Shown here piece by piece: positions 13,761-14,881 of a stretch of DNA of 14,881 nt. The translations under genes were made by a program, and so were the position numbers. The stretch comes from Bacillota bacterium (lineage in GTDB: Bacteria > Bacillota > Clostridia > Peptostreptococcales > Anaerovoracaceae). Every line of letters begins with the position of its first letter. The first letter of the stretch is position 1. The DNA lies in NCBI GenBank assembly GCA_017619985.1, contig JAFZRG010000048.1:1-14881 (forward strand). The letters run 5' to 3'. Below the pieces are notes generated by a model. The model saw only the letters and a list, made by a program, of their open reading frames with translations. It ran no database searches and was not told the origin of the DNA.

Positions 13761-14558
13761 TTGTCCCTCAAGGAGAAAAAACTGTTCCTGCTGGACATGG
13801 ACGGCACGATCTATCTGAGCGATACGCTGTTCGACGGCACGCTGGATCTTCTGGCGTACATAAAGCGCATCGGCGGACGGGCCATCTTCCTGACGAACAA
13901 TTCTTCCCGCGGAACGGACAAGTACATAGAGCGCATGAAAGGCTTCGGGATCGATGCGGGTCCCGGAGATTTCGTCACGTCCACGGATGCCACCATTCGC
14001 TATCTGAAAGAGAAGTATGACCCGCAGACCCGCTATTACGTCTGCGGCACGGCGTCCCTGAAGGCCCAGCTTTCCGAAGCCGGCCTGACCCTTTCGGAAA
14101 GCGCGGAAGAGGGGGCCGAAGTCGTCCTTCTGGGCTACGACACGGAACTGACGTATCAGAAGCTCGAGGACTGCTGCATCCTGCTGAACCGCGGTGCGGA
14201 CTATGTCGCGACCCATCCAGACCTCGTGTGCCCGGTATGGTACGGCAGCGCGCCGGACTGCGGCAGCATCATCCAGGTGCTCGAGATCGCGACCGGACGC
14301 CAGCCGCTCGTCATCGGCAAACCCAAGCCGGCCATGGTAGAACTCGCCATGGAAAAGACCGGTTTCGGACCGGAACAGACCGTGGTGATCGGAGACAGAC
14401 TCTACACGGATATCGCCTGCGGGGCGGGCGCGGGGGTGGATACCATCTTCGTGCTGTCCGGCGAGGGCGTCATGAGCGACATCGAAAAGTTCGGCATACA
14501 GCCGACGTACATATATCAAGGCATCCGGGACGTTCTGAGCGACCTGGAGAAGGAGTAG
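13761..14558 (+). CDS. HAD-IIA family phosphatase, NagD/phosphoglycolate phosphatase-like
   Basis: A 265-residue HAD-superfamily hydrolase with a C2 cap, expected to dephosphorylate a small metabolite. Motif I is LLDMDGTIY with nucleophile D12 and acid/base D14; motif II threonine T45 is in FLTNNSS; motif III lysine K187 is in IGKPKP; motif IV is GDRLYTD with D212 and D217. All are intact. The start is TTG at 13761, chosen because the first strand (KKLFLLDMDG) needs these residues and no ATG lies between the upstream stop and motif I; GGGAG at about 13748 gives modest support. Three bases separate it from the serine dehydratase and three from the transporter, so it belongs to that operon. The substrate cannot be inferred; NagD-type enzymes are broad. 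Confidence 0.9.
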   Translation: MSLKEKKLFLLDMDGTIYLSDTLFDGTLDLLAYIKRIGGRAIFLTNNSSRGTDKYIERMKGFGIDAGPGDFVTSTDATIRYLKEKYDPQTRYYVCGTASLKAQLSEAGLTLSESAEEGAEVVLLGYDTELTYQKLEDCCILLNRGADYVATHPDLVCPVWYGSAPDCGSIIQVLEIATGRQPLVIGKPKPAMVELAMEKTGFGPEQTVVIGDRLYTDIACGAGAGVDTIFVLSGEGVMSDIEKFGIQPTYIYQGIRDVLSDLEKE

Positions 14559-14561
14559 AAT

Positions 14562-14881
14562 ATGAAGCTCAACAACAAGCGGACCATCCTGGTGGGTCTC
14601 GCGTTCCTGTCCATCTGTGCGTTCTGGCAGATGTACGACAACGTGGTGCCCCTCATCCTGACGAACACGTTCCATCTGAACGAAACGTTCTCCGGAGCCA
14701 TCATGGCGGCGGACAACATCCTGGCGCTGTTCCTGCTGCCGATCTTCGGCAGCCTGTCGGACAGAACGGACACGAAGATCGGCAAGCGCATGCCCTACAT
14801 CCTCGTGGGGACGGCAGCCGCGGTCGTGCTGGTCAACGTGCTGCCCCTGCTCGACAACGGATATTACGCTTATCCGAGCAC
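14562..14881 (+). CDS. MFS transporter, SLC45/GPH-like (3' end outside the window)
   Basis: The first 106 residues of an integral membrane transporter. A short basic N terminus (MKLNNKR) precedes a first membrane helix at about 9-35, a second near 45-65, and a third near 78-96. The loop GSLSDRTDTKIGKRMPYILV (63-82) matches the conserved cytoplasmic loop between helices 2 and 3 in the SLC45 and glycoside-pentoside-hexuronide groups of the major facilitator superfamily. GAGAAGGAG lies just before the ATG, overlapping the end of the phosphatase gene. It is probably the third gene of the serine dehydratase operon. Its substrate might be a sugar or a related small molecule, but nothing in the visible part decides this. 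Confidence 0.85.
   Translation, partial: MKLNNKRTILVGLAFLSICAFWQMYDNVVPLILTNTFHLNETFSGAIMAADNILALFLLPIFGSLSDRTDTKIGKRMPYILVGTAAAVVLVNVLPLLDNGYYAYPS

Noticed and set aside
12690..14675. A 661-codon minus-strand open frame spanning parts of the serine dehydratase, phosphatase and transporter genes
   Set aside because: It crosses three well-supported plus-strand genes, has no recognisable motif and has the composition of an antisense shadow.
11780..14881. The AlkA-like gene, HTH-Uma2 gene and palindrome as a defence island
   Set aside because: The glycosylase and serine dehydratase are ordinary housekeeping families, and no restriction, CRISPR, toxin-antitoxin or phage gene is visible.

Overview
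The window looks like chromosome from a GC-rich anaerobic or facultative bacterium, most likely a Firmicute of the Clostridia. Strong AAGGAG-type ribosome binding sites precede many genes. There is an oxygen-sensitive type [4Fe-4S] L-serine dehydratase, a molybdopterin oxidoreductase with no Tat leader, and a helix-turn-helix/Uma2 protein of a type I associate with Clostridia. The lineage is an inference from general character; no ribosomal gene is present. The window is densely coding: no gap exceeds about 150 bases, and I see no tRNA, rRNA, CRISPR or insertion sequence.

Layout. (1) Positions 1-4066, plus strand: the tail of an unidentified gene, then a tightly packed row of an N-acyl-D-amino-acid deacylase, a GNAT acetyltransferase, a class-3-like aldehyde dehydrogenase and a hotdog thioesterase, ending at a strong hairpin. 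(2) 4118-4930, minus strand: an MscS channel converging on that hairpin. (3) 5073-10778, plus strand: a probable three-gene operon of a YtcJ-type amidohydrolase, a MalY/PatB-type C-S lyase, and a 937-residue protein that fuses a TorD/DmsD-type chaperone domain to a DmsA-type molybdopterin catalytic subunit. (4) 10911-11726: a lone HTH-Uma2 gene with its own consensus-like promoter and lower GC than its surroundings. (5) 11780-12424, minus strand: an AlkA-type DNA glycosylase. (6) 12552-14881, plus strand: a single-chain L-serine dehydratase, a NagD-type HAD phosphatase and the start of an SLC45/GPH-like MFS transporter, three bases or fewer apart.

The most interesting element is region 3. The chaperone that normally acts in trans to load Mo-bisMGD into a sulfoxide or N-oxide reductase is here covalently attached at the N terminus, where a Tat leader would otherwise sit. 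No DmsB or DmsC gene is adjacent, and the first cysteine of the FS0 cluster motif is replaced by asparagine. With a deacylating amidohydrolase and a C-S lyase upstream, a coherent but untested model is cytoplasmic breakdown of N-acylated S-substituted cysteine sulfoxides: deacylation, sulfoxide reduction, then beta-elimination to thiol, pyruvate and ammonia. Small regulatory structures also stand out: a perfect 16-bp palindrome overlapping both -35 elements of the divergent glycosylase/serine dehydratase promoters, and a 9-bp direct repeat spaced 20 bp in the HTH-Uma2 promoter.
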